From: Diphasiastrum complanatum
Taxonomy: Eukaryota; Streptophyta; Lycopodiopsida; Lycopodiales; Lycopodiaceae
Direction: 5' to 3'
Length of the DNA stretch: 64,000 nucleotides
Assembly: GCA_029204225.1 (NCBI GenBank)
Contig: CM055097.1
Span: 58,142,869 to 58,206,868 of the forward strand
Positions 1 to 9,378 of the stretch are shown piece by piece. Below the pieces are notes generated by a model that was given only the letters and a program-made list of their open reading frames with translations, ran no database searches and was not told the DNA's origin. The translations under genes and the position numbers were made by a program. The number at the start of each line of letters is the position of its first letter. Positions within the stretch are counted from its first letter, which is position 1.

Positions 1-340
1 TTTGCGATACCCCAAACAAACAAATGAGAGATTTCTTGGCACAACTCTCTAACAAATGACACTTCTCACAAAGACTAAAAAAATTGTAAAACTTTTTCCA
101 CTCAACAGATTTTCAATCTGTCTGATGCTGTCCTGGCCTTTCCGATGCCTCCGGTACTGTGTCTTTGTTCCCCACTAATAATTGTGAGCTCCAAAAGCTG
201 CAAAATACATCAAGAAAAATTTCCTCCAGCCATTTTTTTTTTTGTCTCTCCAAGCTTACACCTCCTATAAAGAAGTTTCTCACTTCGTTGCGAAGTCTGT
301 GACAAGCTGTATCCACTGATCAGGCACGTAGGACTATCGT
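1..340 (-). mobile_element. Copia family B, untranslated leader fragment
   Basis: This stretch aligns by eye with 26430-26655, the leader between primer binding site and gag of a second family B copy. Both encode a similar open frame on the minus strand (113-316 here, 26430-26633 there), starting MDTACHRLRNEV versus MDTTCHRLRNEV. The frame is probably incidental. The gag part lies outside the window on the left. The family is judged copia-type from its initiator-Met primer site and from the gag at 25.5-26.0 kb. Confidence 0.6.
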
Positions 341-352
341 AGCTTTGGTACC
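341..352 (-). other. Degenerate primer binding site, copia B
   Basis: Reads agctttggtacca on the plus strand, a decayed version of ggctctgatacca, the complement of the initiator-Met tRNA primer site. The intact version is at 26656-26669. Confidence 0.5.
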
Positions 353-469
353 ATGTCAATAATCAAATATGCAACATCAAGCATTCACCATAAGCAATTA
401 CCAAAGAAGCCGGAAGAAGAACACGCACTATCAATCTATCACACTGCAACATACTGAATGTAAAATGAG
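353..469 (-). repeat. LTR of copia B, first part (split by copia A)
   Basis: Matches the left part of the uninterrupted LTR at 26670-26877, including the shared run caacatcaag and the phrase ending catactgaatg. Homology breaks at 469 where the copia A LTR begins and resumes at about 4260. Confidence 0.7.
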
Positions 470-740
470 TTAGAATTAAAGTTAGAATCATTGTGTTACT
501 GTATTGTGGGTCCTATCAGTGGATAAGGATCAATTGGCCTCGCCACGAGGCAAGTCGACGGGACACGCGTCCCGCCAACGACAACCTGGGTCATGCATGG
601 GTTGCCTGAGTGAACAACTATATGTACAGTGTAATTTCATTTTGAGAAATACAGTTGCTATGTGAGCTTGTTGAGGAGAGTGTTTTATGTCTGTGTTACT
701 GTGTAGCATGATCTGTGTTCCTATGCAAAGCAAATTCTAA
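470..740 (+). repeat. Copia A 5' LTR (271 bp)
   Basis: Paired with 3983-4253, also exactly 271 bp. Both start TTAGAATT and end AATTCTAA, a perfect 8-bp inverted terminal pair in place of the usual TG...CA. About 17 mismatches were counted by eye between the two copies, roughly 6%, so the insertion is not recent. A GC-rich core (ccacgaggcaagtcgacggg) is conserved in both. No clean 5-bp target duplication is visible: the flanks are atgag and gtaaa. Confidence 0.9.
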
Positions 741-742
741 GT

Positions 743-755
743 TGGTATCAGAGCC
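743..755 (+). other. Copia A primer binding site
   Basis: tggtatcagagcc, complementary to the 3' end of initiator-Met tRNA, two bases after the 5' LTR. It sets the plus orientation of the element. Confidence 0.9.
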
Positions 756-1621
756 GTACAAGGAGTGTACACAGTACAGTGTCGCCGTTGAAGAGAGCTT
801 TGGGAGAACCGTCTTTTGAGAGTTCGGGGTTTTACGGCGGGTCGAAGATGGAAAGAGAAGCACTGGTGCACAGTTTCTAATTTATAGAGGCTTGCTAAGC
901 TCGGCAGAGGGATTATTAGCCTGTGCATAGCATCAAACAGGAAAAAATTTGGTGAAAAATTGACAATTTCGAAGCCAGCTGAAAATTGAAAGTGGACTTG
1001 GGGTTACGGTTTTTATACATAACTGGTGATTTCTTCGCTGTTTGTGCACCGTTTTGGATGCCGTAAGGACAGGAAGGAAGCTAATCACACTGTGAATCAG
1101 CCATCGAGATATTTTGAGGTTTATGTCAGAGATTTATCTCCAGACAGTTAACCTAGCAGATTTGCGGTAAAAAGGTGAAAAAGCCACTTTGTCAAGTTGA
1201 GCTAAAATCATCGTTTCTCCACGGAATTTCCTGACTGAACACTCTACAGTCATGGATTCAATAGGGCGACCCTGCTCCAGGCCTCAGATCATGCTCAAAA
1301 CGAACATAGGAGAGCTTGATCTGATAGTTTTCAGAGAAGGGAGGCGCGACCGTAGGCAGGGAAGTCGCGGGCTGTTCGCGCGCGCCCAACGCGATGAATA
1401 ACTCAGTGTACCGAAGTTCATAGCGTATGCAGGAGTTTGGTTTGATGCCCAGATGTACTTTGAACCTTTAGATGAGGTGTCAAATGAATCAACAGTCCAG
1501 AATCTGTGATGGGAGAGAAATTTGAACCACAAGATTTGGTTCAGCCATTGGATGAGATTTGAACAGGGTCCTGAAAAATTGAAGTGCATTCTGGCCTTCA
1601 ACTTCATTAAAAATTTTCATA

Positions 1622-2014
1622 CTAAAAGTTGAGTTGGGTCCCTTCACAAATGAAGAGTGAAGTTTCTTCAAAGTGAAGAAACAATTCAAAAGCTAGAAAA
1701 GTCCCTATTTTTGGGTCCTTTGCCCGTTTTGACCCAAACGAAAGGCTATAACCTCCAAACGAAGGGCACCTGGACTGTACCTGCAAGTACGGTACAGCAA
1801 AACAGACCGGTTGTAGCAAAAAAAGTGTTCGGAGCACGCCAGAAGTAGTTTCACCATTCCACTGGGCACGTTGTTGGGAGTTGATGACTGAGTGCATTTC
1901 GGAAGGCGACGTCGATTTGGCTTTCAAATTGGTGGAAAAGCGGCGAGTGGCCTGGTAAGAAAAAAAGTGCAGGTCATTATTTTCAACTTCTGACATCACT
2001 GTTGGCCTCGACAT
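1622..2014 (-). other. Antisense open frame conserved in the copia A leader (130 codons)
   Basis: An ATG-to-stop frame antisense to the element. A colinear frame of 158 codons exists at the same place in copia A2 (8398-8874). Shared pieces include YQATRR, QWNGE, VPYLQVQS and CPSFGGYSLSFG. No known domain is recognised. It may be a real antisense product, or simply a by-product of nucleotide conservation of the leader, since a sense-strand frame in the same block is conserved as well. Confidence 0.35.
1657..1848 (+). other. Sense small open frame upstream of gag (63 codons)
   Basis: Starts MKFLQSEET. Copia A2 has a matching 61-codon frame at 8570-8755 (MKFLHTEET). Both share QTKGY, TVPASTV and QN and end near the same point, about 200 bp before gag. 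It could be an upstream open reading frame of the retrotransposon RNA. It overlaps the antisense frame, so the coding strand is uncertain. Confidence 0.35.
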
Positions 2015-2055
2015 ACTGTTCTTAGCCTAAGGCAAAAGTTTCAAGCAGTTTTGCG

Positions 2056-2860
2056 ATGGCAAACATGGGAGAGTCCATTTTGAGTGAAAGTAGCAAATTG
2101 GACGGGATTTCTAACTATGCAGTGTGGAAATTCAAAATGAAAAACATACTGATGGAGAAAGATGTGTGGGAAGTCATCACAGGTGATGAGAGAAGGCCGC
2201 CAAATGAAGCAGACATCAAAGTGTTCGACAAAAAGATGAGGAAAGCTTTGACCTTCATTAATTTGTCAGTGAAGGATCACATCATTACCCACATTTGTGA
2301 TGCTATTACACCCAGACAGGCATGGGATGTGCTAAAGGAACAGTTCGAGATGTCAAATCCGTCAAGAATCATGTTTCTGAAGTCAAAGTTGAATAGTGCC
2401 TGCATGGAACAAGGAGAGCACATTTAGACGTACATGACCAGAATCAAAACAATGAGAGATGAACTGCATTCTATTGGAGAGCGCATAAGTGATGTGGAGC
2501 TGGTGCATAATGCATTATGCGGCATTGCAAAACCCTATCAGATGTTTGTGAGCGAAATAGCATCAAGAAAAAGATTACCAACCTTTGACGAGCTCACAGG
2601 AATCTTGATGCAGGAAGAGCAACGATGAGAAATGGTGAAAGCTAGACATCAAAATACTGATGATCAGGCAAAAACAAGACAAGGGCAAAGGCAAGAAAAA
2701 GACTAAGCAGCAATTTGCCAAGTCTCAGGAGGATGAGGGATCTTCCAGCAAAACTAAGAAGAAAGGCAAGTGCCTCCATTGCGGTAAAAAGGGCACTGGA
2801 AGAGTGAATGTCGCAAATTCCTAGCGGAACAAGGCAAGGAGAAACCAAAACAAGCACCAC
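2056..2860 (+). pseudogene. Copia A gag (broken)
   Basis: Capsid-type gag (UBN2/DUF4219-like). It begins MANMGESILSESSKL, has the typical YAVWKFKMKNIL followed by VKDHIITHI, and is read to 2424. An in-frame TAG at 2425-2427 interrupts it. It resumes as TYMTRIKTMRDEL to 2628, then shifts frame. A CCHC zinc knuckle is present at about 2771-2820 (CLHCGKKG then HWKSEC) but lies across a one-base deletion. The gag would package element RNA. With one stop and at least two frameshifts it is non-functional. Confidence 0.85.
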
Positions 2861-3927
2861 GTGTGTGGTATATCAGGATTGATGTCTACTTTCGTTCAAA
2901 GGGGATGGTGAGAACACATTTTGATCCAAATCTATATGTCTTATGCTTTGATGGTATGGTTGCTTTGATTGCTCTTTATGTTGATGACTTGATTATTACG
3001 GGAAATAATCAAGAGATGATAGACATGATCAAGAAAGACCTCATGGAACTATTTGAGATGACGGATCTCAGCCTGATGCATTACTGCCTTGGAGTAGAAG
3101 TGTGGCAAAAGGGACATGAAGTGGGTTTAACACAGGTGAAGTATGTCAAGGAGTTGCTGCACAGGTTTAGGTTGCAGGATTGCAAACCAGTAAACACTCC
3201 TATTGAACCAGGTAAAAAGCTTTCTAAGCTTGATGAATCACAGTCATTTGATGCTACGCTATATAGACAGCTAGTAGGGAGCTTGATTTACCTTACCACA
3301 ACTAGACCAGATGTATGTTATGTTGTTGGCATTGTAAGTCAGTTTATGGCAACACCTACGAAAACGCATTGGAAAGCAGCTAAACGCATTTTGCGTTACG
3401 TGAAAGGCACTTCAGAGTATGGCTTGATTTACAGTAAGCATGATAGTTTACCTGAGTTGTGTGGCTATGTGGATGCGGACTGGGGAGGTGACTATGATGA
3501 TCGTAGATCTGCCACAGGATATATATTCCAGTTTTGTGGTAATTGCTTTTCCTGGTCTAGTAAGAAGCAAAGTACAATTGCTCTTTCCACCACAGAAGTA
3601 GAGTATAAAGCAATGTGTAGTGCTGCACAAGAAGCTATATGGTTGAGACAAATCTTGGAAGAAATTGGCATGAAGCAGAAAAATCCCACGACTTTACATA
3701 GCGACAGTCAGAGTGGCATTCAGCTAGCAAAGAATTTAGTGCTCTATGCGAGAACTAAACACATTGAGATTCAATATCACTTCATACGTGAGAGGCTGCT
3801 GAGTCGTGAAATTCATGTTGTTCATTGTAGCACAGAAGAACAACTAGTTGATATTTTCACTAAGCCACTTACTGGAGAAAAGTTTGATAAGTTTAGATCA
3901 AAACTTTCTGTATTTAAAGTTTGTTGA
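2861..3927 (+). pseudogene. Copia A pol, C-terminal RT plus RNase H
   Basis: A long open stretch of about 354 codons, entering in mid-pol. It begins inside reverse transcriptase just after the conserved KQAPRVWY, contains the catalytic LYVDDLII, then the thumb, then RNase H (YVDADWGGD, STTEVEYKA, HSDSQSGI) and the typical C-terminus VDIFTKPL. Protease, integrase and the N-terminal half of RT are missing: gag is joined directly to RT near 2846-2858, where both sides share sequence around aaacaagc. A transcript would lack most catalytic functions, so this is a non-autonomous deletion derivative. Confidence 0.9.
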
Positions 3928-3971
3928 CTTTAAAGCTATGTATATGACTGTATAAAAAGTGACTCTACTTT

Positions 3972-3982
3972 AAGGGAGAGAG
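3972..3982 (+). other. Copia A polypurine tract
   Basis: aagggagagag directly precedes the 3' LTR and would prime plus-strand DNA synthesis. Confidence 0.8.
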
Positions 3983-4253
3983 TTAGAATTAAAGTTGGAA
4001 TCACTGCGTTACTGTACTGTGGGTCCTATCAGTGGATAAGGTCCAGTTGGCCTCGCCACGAGGCAAGTCGACGGGACACGCGTCCCGCCAACGGCAACCT
4101 GGGTCATGCATGGGTTGTCTGAGTGAACAACTATATGTACTGCGTAATTTCATTTTGAGAAATATAGCTGCTATGTGAGCTTGCTGAGGAGAGTGTTTTC
4201 TGTCTATGTTACTGTGTAGCATGATCTGTGTTCCTGTGCAAAGCAAATTCTAA
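3983..4253 (+). repeat. Copia A 3' LTR (271 bp)
   Basis: Equal in length to the 5' LTR with the same terminal octamers. Differences from the 5' copy are scattered point changes and no indel was seen. Confidence 0.9.
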
Positions 4254-4346
4254 GTAAATATACATATAAACCCTAAACCCTGATAGAGAGGGAGAACCTA
4301 GGAGTAGACTACTAGACTAGCCAACGGCTAGTTACAACTAGTAATA
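4254..4346 (-). repeat. LTR of copia B, second part
   Basis: Continues the homology to 26780-26877 after copia A (ccctgatagagag, ctaggagtagac, gactagcc). Homology ends at gtaata, which marks the outer LTR edge in both copies. 4347-4538 holds nothing recognised. Confidence 0.7.
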
Positions 4347-4538
4347 AAGTACATCGTAAAAAAGTGTAACAATGAAGTATCATTGATTTCTAACTCACTT
4401 GCCACATCACCCTGCCACCTAGGCTTCACACGTGTGAGCTGTAATTGACCAAAAAATAGGTAGGAGGGCGTACTTATCCAATGACATATTTTCAAAATTC
4501 ATCTCCAGCCCAATATGCATCCAATCAGAGGTTACAAG

Positions 4539-4815
4539 TGTCGAAAATTGGTGTGCAGAAGATAGGTCTAGCTCAAAAAAAAAAACGAATGAAAAATAAT
4601 TCGAGTGTCTAGAAAGAAAACTTTTCGTGCATGGCGGAATAAACTATCTTCCTCTTTCACAGTGCATAACTATGCCTATCAATTGCAAAGAAAACAATAG
4701 TAATAGAAATCATGTTTGAACTTATTGTAACTAACTTTTTAAGTAGCCAAACAATAAAGCATCAAAAATTATCAGACAAATAATTAGTCGTGAATTTCTC
4801 GTGAATCAGTCATGA
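4539..4815 (-). repeat. Copia D left LTR (3' LTR, truncated)
   Basis: Aligns with 5495-5775: the same tgtcg start, gtgtgcagaagataggtcta, ggcggaataaactatc and agtagccaaacaataaagcat. Homology stops at about 4815, where decayed gag begins, so the U3 end is missing. Confidence 0.75.
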
Positions 4816-5440
4816 AGAAATAGTAGAGGGCAAGCTTGAAAGCAATGTCATAATTGTGTCTGATCGTCTATGACTGATCTGACATTGGCCATCTGTTGCA
4901 AGAGATTCTTAAACTGGTTAATGTGACTCTGAAGAGAATCACTAGTAGACATTTTGAATGTGAAAAATTTCCTTCGTAGATGTAACTTAGTAGTTATGTC
5001 CCTCACATCCTATAGTGAGTTCAAAATGTCCCAAATGTCTGTTGATGTTTTAGCTTCAGCTATGTGTCCAATCTGTGTATCTGATATATTGAGGATAATA
5101 AGTGCGAAAGCTTTACCATCCTTCGATTTCCACTTTGAGTCATTGTCTTCAGGTTTTACTTCTGTACATGTGACAACATTCCATAATTCGTTGGCGATTA
5201 GCAAGGTCTTCATCTTAGATTTTCACAAATGATTATTGGATCCATTCAGCTTGTCTGCGATAAGACCGGCTTTACTTTGAGAATCCATCTGGAACTTAGT
5301 CCGTCGATTGTATCGATAACGCTAAGAGCTATAATGCCAACAATAGGAAAATCAATTCTTTGATACTGATGGGTTGAAATGAACTGAAGAATATGATATC
5401 GATTTGATATCGCAAAAGATATCAAGTATTAGAGCTTTCG
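4816..5440 (-). pseudogene. Copia D gag remnant
   Basis: Minus-strand gag of the same family as 17691-18187. The clearest part (5010-5213) reads MKTLLIANELWNVVTCTEV, then SKDGKAFALIILNISDTQIGHI and DIWDIL, all typical of copia gag. Further fragments extend left to about 4830. All of pol is deleted, so only gag lies between the two LTRs. Confidence 0.7.
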
Positions 5441-5494
5441 CTCTGATATCATGTTGGAATCAGATAAAGAAATAGTGAAATTGCTCTGATACCA
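5441..5494 (-). other. Copia D primer binding site, duplicated
   Basis: The functional-looking site ctctgatacca (5484-5494) abuts the LTR. A second, decayed copy ctctgatatca followed by tgttggaa lies at 5441-5459, about 43 bp away. Both are the minus-strand version of the initiator-Met primer site. Confidence 0.7.
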
Positions 5495-6233
<739 letters not shown>

Positions 6234-7738
6234 GCTATTACAGGATCAAAACACCTGTAAGCTTTCATCCTTTCATCATAACTGATGAAGATACACTTGA
6301 TTGCATTGGCATCAAGTTTCTTTCGCTCCTCCTTTGGTACATGTACATAGGCCTTACATCCAATGACACGAAACTTGTCAATTTTTGGTTGTATTCCAAT
6401 AAATGCTTCTTCGGGAGTCACATTTGGAACCGCAACTGTAGGGCTCCTGTTTGCCGCACTACACGCTTCCGACTAAAGTGAATCAGTCAAGCCCATTTGC
6501 TTCATCATGGAGCGTGCACTCTCCATAATAGTCTCGTTTTTCCTTTCAGGTACACCATTACTATGCGGCATGTGTGACTGTGTGAATTGTCTTTTGATGT
6601 CATGTTCTTTGCAAAAGTCCTCAAAATCATCAGATTTGTATTCGCCCCCTCTATCAGATCTTAGCACTTTGATGCGTGCATCCAGTTGGTTCTCTACCAA
6701 AGTCTTGAACTCCTTGAAGCGAGCAAAAGCATCAGATTTCTTCTGCAAGAAATAAATCCATGTCCTCCTAGAGTAATAATCTATTTAAGTCATAAAATAA
6801 TATGCTTTCCCCAACGACGTGGTCTTCATTGGGCCGCATAGGTCGCTGTGAATGAGTTCCAGTGGTTTCTTAGCTCTTGCAGCTCCACCTTTCTTGAATG
6901 TCTCCCTGTGATTGCTTCTCATGATGCATCCTTCACATATTGCATGATGATCATCCTGCAATGTCGATAATCCTATTACCATCTTCAACTTCGCCATCAA
7001 TCTCAAGCTCTCATAGTTCAAATGACCAAGTCTTATGTGCCACAACTCATATTGAGATGCTATTGAGATAGCCAAACCATATTCACCTGGTTTTGCAGCA
7101 TCCAATTTATAAAGGCCACAGTTACTATCTCTATAACCCTTCGCCACCACTTCATGGTTGTGGTTCATATCCTTCATAAGGCATCCATCCTTGACAAATT
7201 CAACTTTAAGATGTTGATTTGCCATTACACCAACAGAAAGCAAACTCTTTTTGAGTCCAGGAACATAAAGTACATTAGGGATGTTCTTGATTTTGCCATC
7301 AGGAAACTGCACAGGTACGTTGCCCACACCCTGTATCTTGCATTCCTCTCCATTGGCTTGAGTGACCTTATCCCCATCATGGATTGGTGAGAATTTTTCA
7401 AACCAATCACGTTTCCCGGTCATATGTCTTGTGGCGCCTGAATCTATGAACCATCTGGCACCATTATCAACTTGGGATGCCAATGTCGATGAGAAGACAA
7501 TTGTCTCGTCATCTTCTCCATCATCTTCAGCAATGTTTCCTTGTTGAGTCACTTTTCCCGCCTTTATGTCCGCTTTCTTCTTATAACACTCGCGTGCCCA
7601 ATGATCCAGTTTGTGGCAATAGTAACATTTGCCCTTCTTCTTTTTTTCCCCTTTTGATGACGACTCTCTCTCGTCATCATCATCCTTGGATTTCTTAGGA
7701 ATCCTTTTCCATCCATTCTGCTTGCCTTTAGCAAGCAA
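6234..7738 (-). pseudogene. Copia A2 gag end, protease and integrase
   Basis: The minus-strand frame 7738-6785 has a CCHC zinc knuckle (C38-x2-C41-x4-H46-x4-C51 of that frame), a retropepsin active site D99-S-G-A (WFIDSGATRHM), the GAG-pre-integrase zinc-binding region (LWHIRLGHLN ... CEGC) and the start of integrase (IHSDLCGPM). After an in-frame stop, integrase continues at 6748-6473 (RSDRGGEYKSDDF, SHMPHSNGVPERKN) and 6421-6240 (IGCKAYVHVPKEERKKL). RT and RNase H are absent; the copia D LTR follows directly. Confidence 0.9.
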
Positions 7739-8362
7739 GGCTTGATCCTCCTATGGGGTTTTCCTTGACTTCACCACTTCGCGATGCTACTCTTCTTGCA
7801 ACATGATTCCGTGGAAGTCTTCAAAAGTAGGCAACCTCTCCCTCAAAGCAATGCCGCTCACAAACATTTGTAGCCCTTCCGAGGCACCGTTCATTGTGGT
7901 ATATACCAATTCAATATCCCTGATTGGTTCTCCAATCGCCACAAGTTGACCTCTCAGCTCCTTTATTCTGGTGAAGAAAGATCCCATTGATTCACTTTCT
8001 TCCATACTTACTGCGTTCAATCTCGACTTCAAGAACATGGCTTGAGCTGGATTTCAAGTTTGAAATTACATTCTAAGAGCTTCCCAAGCTCCCCTAGCCG
8101 TCGTGGCATCACTTATATGAGTGATCACATGGTCTTTCACTGAAAGATTGATCAAGGACAATGCTCTCTACGCTTTTTTATCAAAGGCCCTTATGTCACC
8201 TGGAGTGGTATTTGGCCGGACTTCAATATCTACCACGATCTCCCACAACTTTTTCTCCATCAAAATGCTCTTCATTTTGAATTTCCAAATGTTGTAGTTA
8301 GAAGCCCCATCAAGTTTGCTTGCATCGCCCAAAATTGACTCATTGATGTTTGCCATTTCCAA
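7739..8362 (-). pseudogene. Copia A2 gag, N-terminal part
   Basis: Gag start MEMANINESILGDASKL at 8362, then NYNIWKFKMKSIL. Broken into pieces 8362-8168 and 8038-7787 (MFLKSRLNAVSM ... LPTFEDFHGIMLQEE). It is clearly the same family as the copia A gag at 2056, with several frameshifts and stops. Confidence 0.85.
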
Positions 8363-9136
8363 ACTGCTTGAAACTTCACCTGTAGGCTATAAAGTGTATG
8401 TTGGAGCCAACCATGATGTCAAAAATCAATAATAATGACCTGCAATTTTTGGCTTACCAGGCCACCCGCCGCTCTTTTGCCAAATTGAAAGCCAAACTGG
8501 CGTCGCTTTCCGAAATGCTTCTCGTCACCAACTCCCAGCTACCTGCCCAGTGGAATGGTGAAATCACTTCTAGCGCACTTCAAACACTTCCTCCATGGCA
8601 ATCACTTTGTTTTGGTGTACCGTACTTGCAGGTACAGTCAGGGTGCCCTTCATTTGGAGGCTATAGCCTTTCGTTTGGCCAAAATAGACTAAAGGAGGTG
8701 AAAATAAGGGCAATTTGGGTTTTTGAACTGTTTCTTCAGTGTGAAGAAACTTCACCCTTCAAAAACTTGGGACCCAACAATTTTTTCAGTTTGAAATTTT
8801 TTAATGAAGTTGCAATGCAGTTTGCACTTCAGACCCCTTCAGGCTTTTTCACATCAATCCAACGGATCCTTTAGATCCAAACCACTCTTCAAACGGTGTT
8901 CGATTGGATTCAAACCAATCACACATGCCAAGCAACCCTTCAGAAGATTTTTCAGCTTCACCCCTTTTTTGTTTTTGCTTGCCCTCTAATTCAGCTGATA
9001 ATTCCCTGCCTTTGAATCTTCTTACAGTTTTTGAGCTAGTCCACGAATCTCCACAGACTCAGTTTTGTGATTCCTAGTTAACAAACCGTCGTGAATTCGC
9101 AGCTCTCTGTTCTTGTCCAGTGATTCAAGCCACCAA
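8363..9136 (-). mobile_element. Copia A2 leader
   Basis: Region between the primer site and gag. 8398-8874 holds a 158-codon plus-strand frame and 8570-8755 a 61-codon minus-strand frame, counterparts of 1622-2014 and 1657-1848. The rest has no recognisable coding content. Confidence 0.75.
8398..8874 (+). other. Antisense open frame in the copia A2 leader (158 codons)
   Basis: Starts MLEPTMMSKINNNDLQF and is colinear with the 130-codon frame at 1622-2014 without an internal gap over about 120 residues. Function unknown. It overlaps the sense 61-codon frame. Confidence 0.35.
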
Positions 9137-9150
9137 GGGCTCTGATACCA
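9137..9150 (-). other. Copia A2 primer binding site
   Basis: gggctctgatacca, the minus-strand initiator-Met primer site, next to the 5' LTR on its right. Confidence 0.85.
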
Positions 9151-9378
9151 AGATAAGAAAACACAGTTTAAACACCCAACCGGATCAATCACCACAGCAC
9201 AATGTCAAGTGCAACAAGACATCATAATTGCTCTCCTCAAACTGTATATTCAACTGATAAGTTGCTTAAAGGCACTCAAAGGGCTCGTAAAAGAAAGATG
9301 GCCCGATAACTCTAGAACTAAGCACACGTTGTGCCGTCGAAATAAGAAAGCACTGTATAAGTCGATCATTGCTATTTT
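9151..9378 (-). repeat. Copia A2 5' LTR (approximate)
   Basis: Lies between the primer site and the point where copia C RT coding sequence starts. It does not resemble the 271-bp copia A LTR although the internal regions do. The right edge is uncertain by about 15 bp, and no second copy in the window confirms it. Confidence 0.5.

Larger units (their letters stand above)
756..2055 (+). mobile_element. Copia A leader, 1.3 kb
   Basis: Long region between primer site and gag. From about 1620 to 2040 it is clearly homologous to 8398-8874 of copia A2 in the opposite orientation. Open frames on both strands in this block are described separately. No gag, protease or other element domain is seen in it. 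Confidence 0.75.

Noticed and set aside
7154-7698. Several plus-strand frames across copia A2
   Set aside because: They are shadows of the minus-strand protease and gag, which carry recognisable domains.
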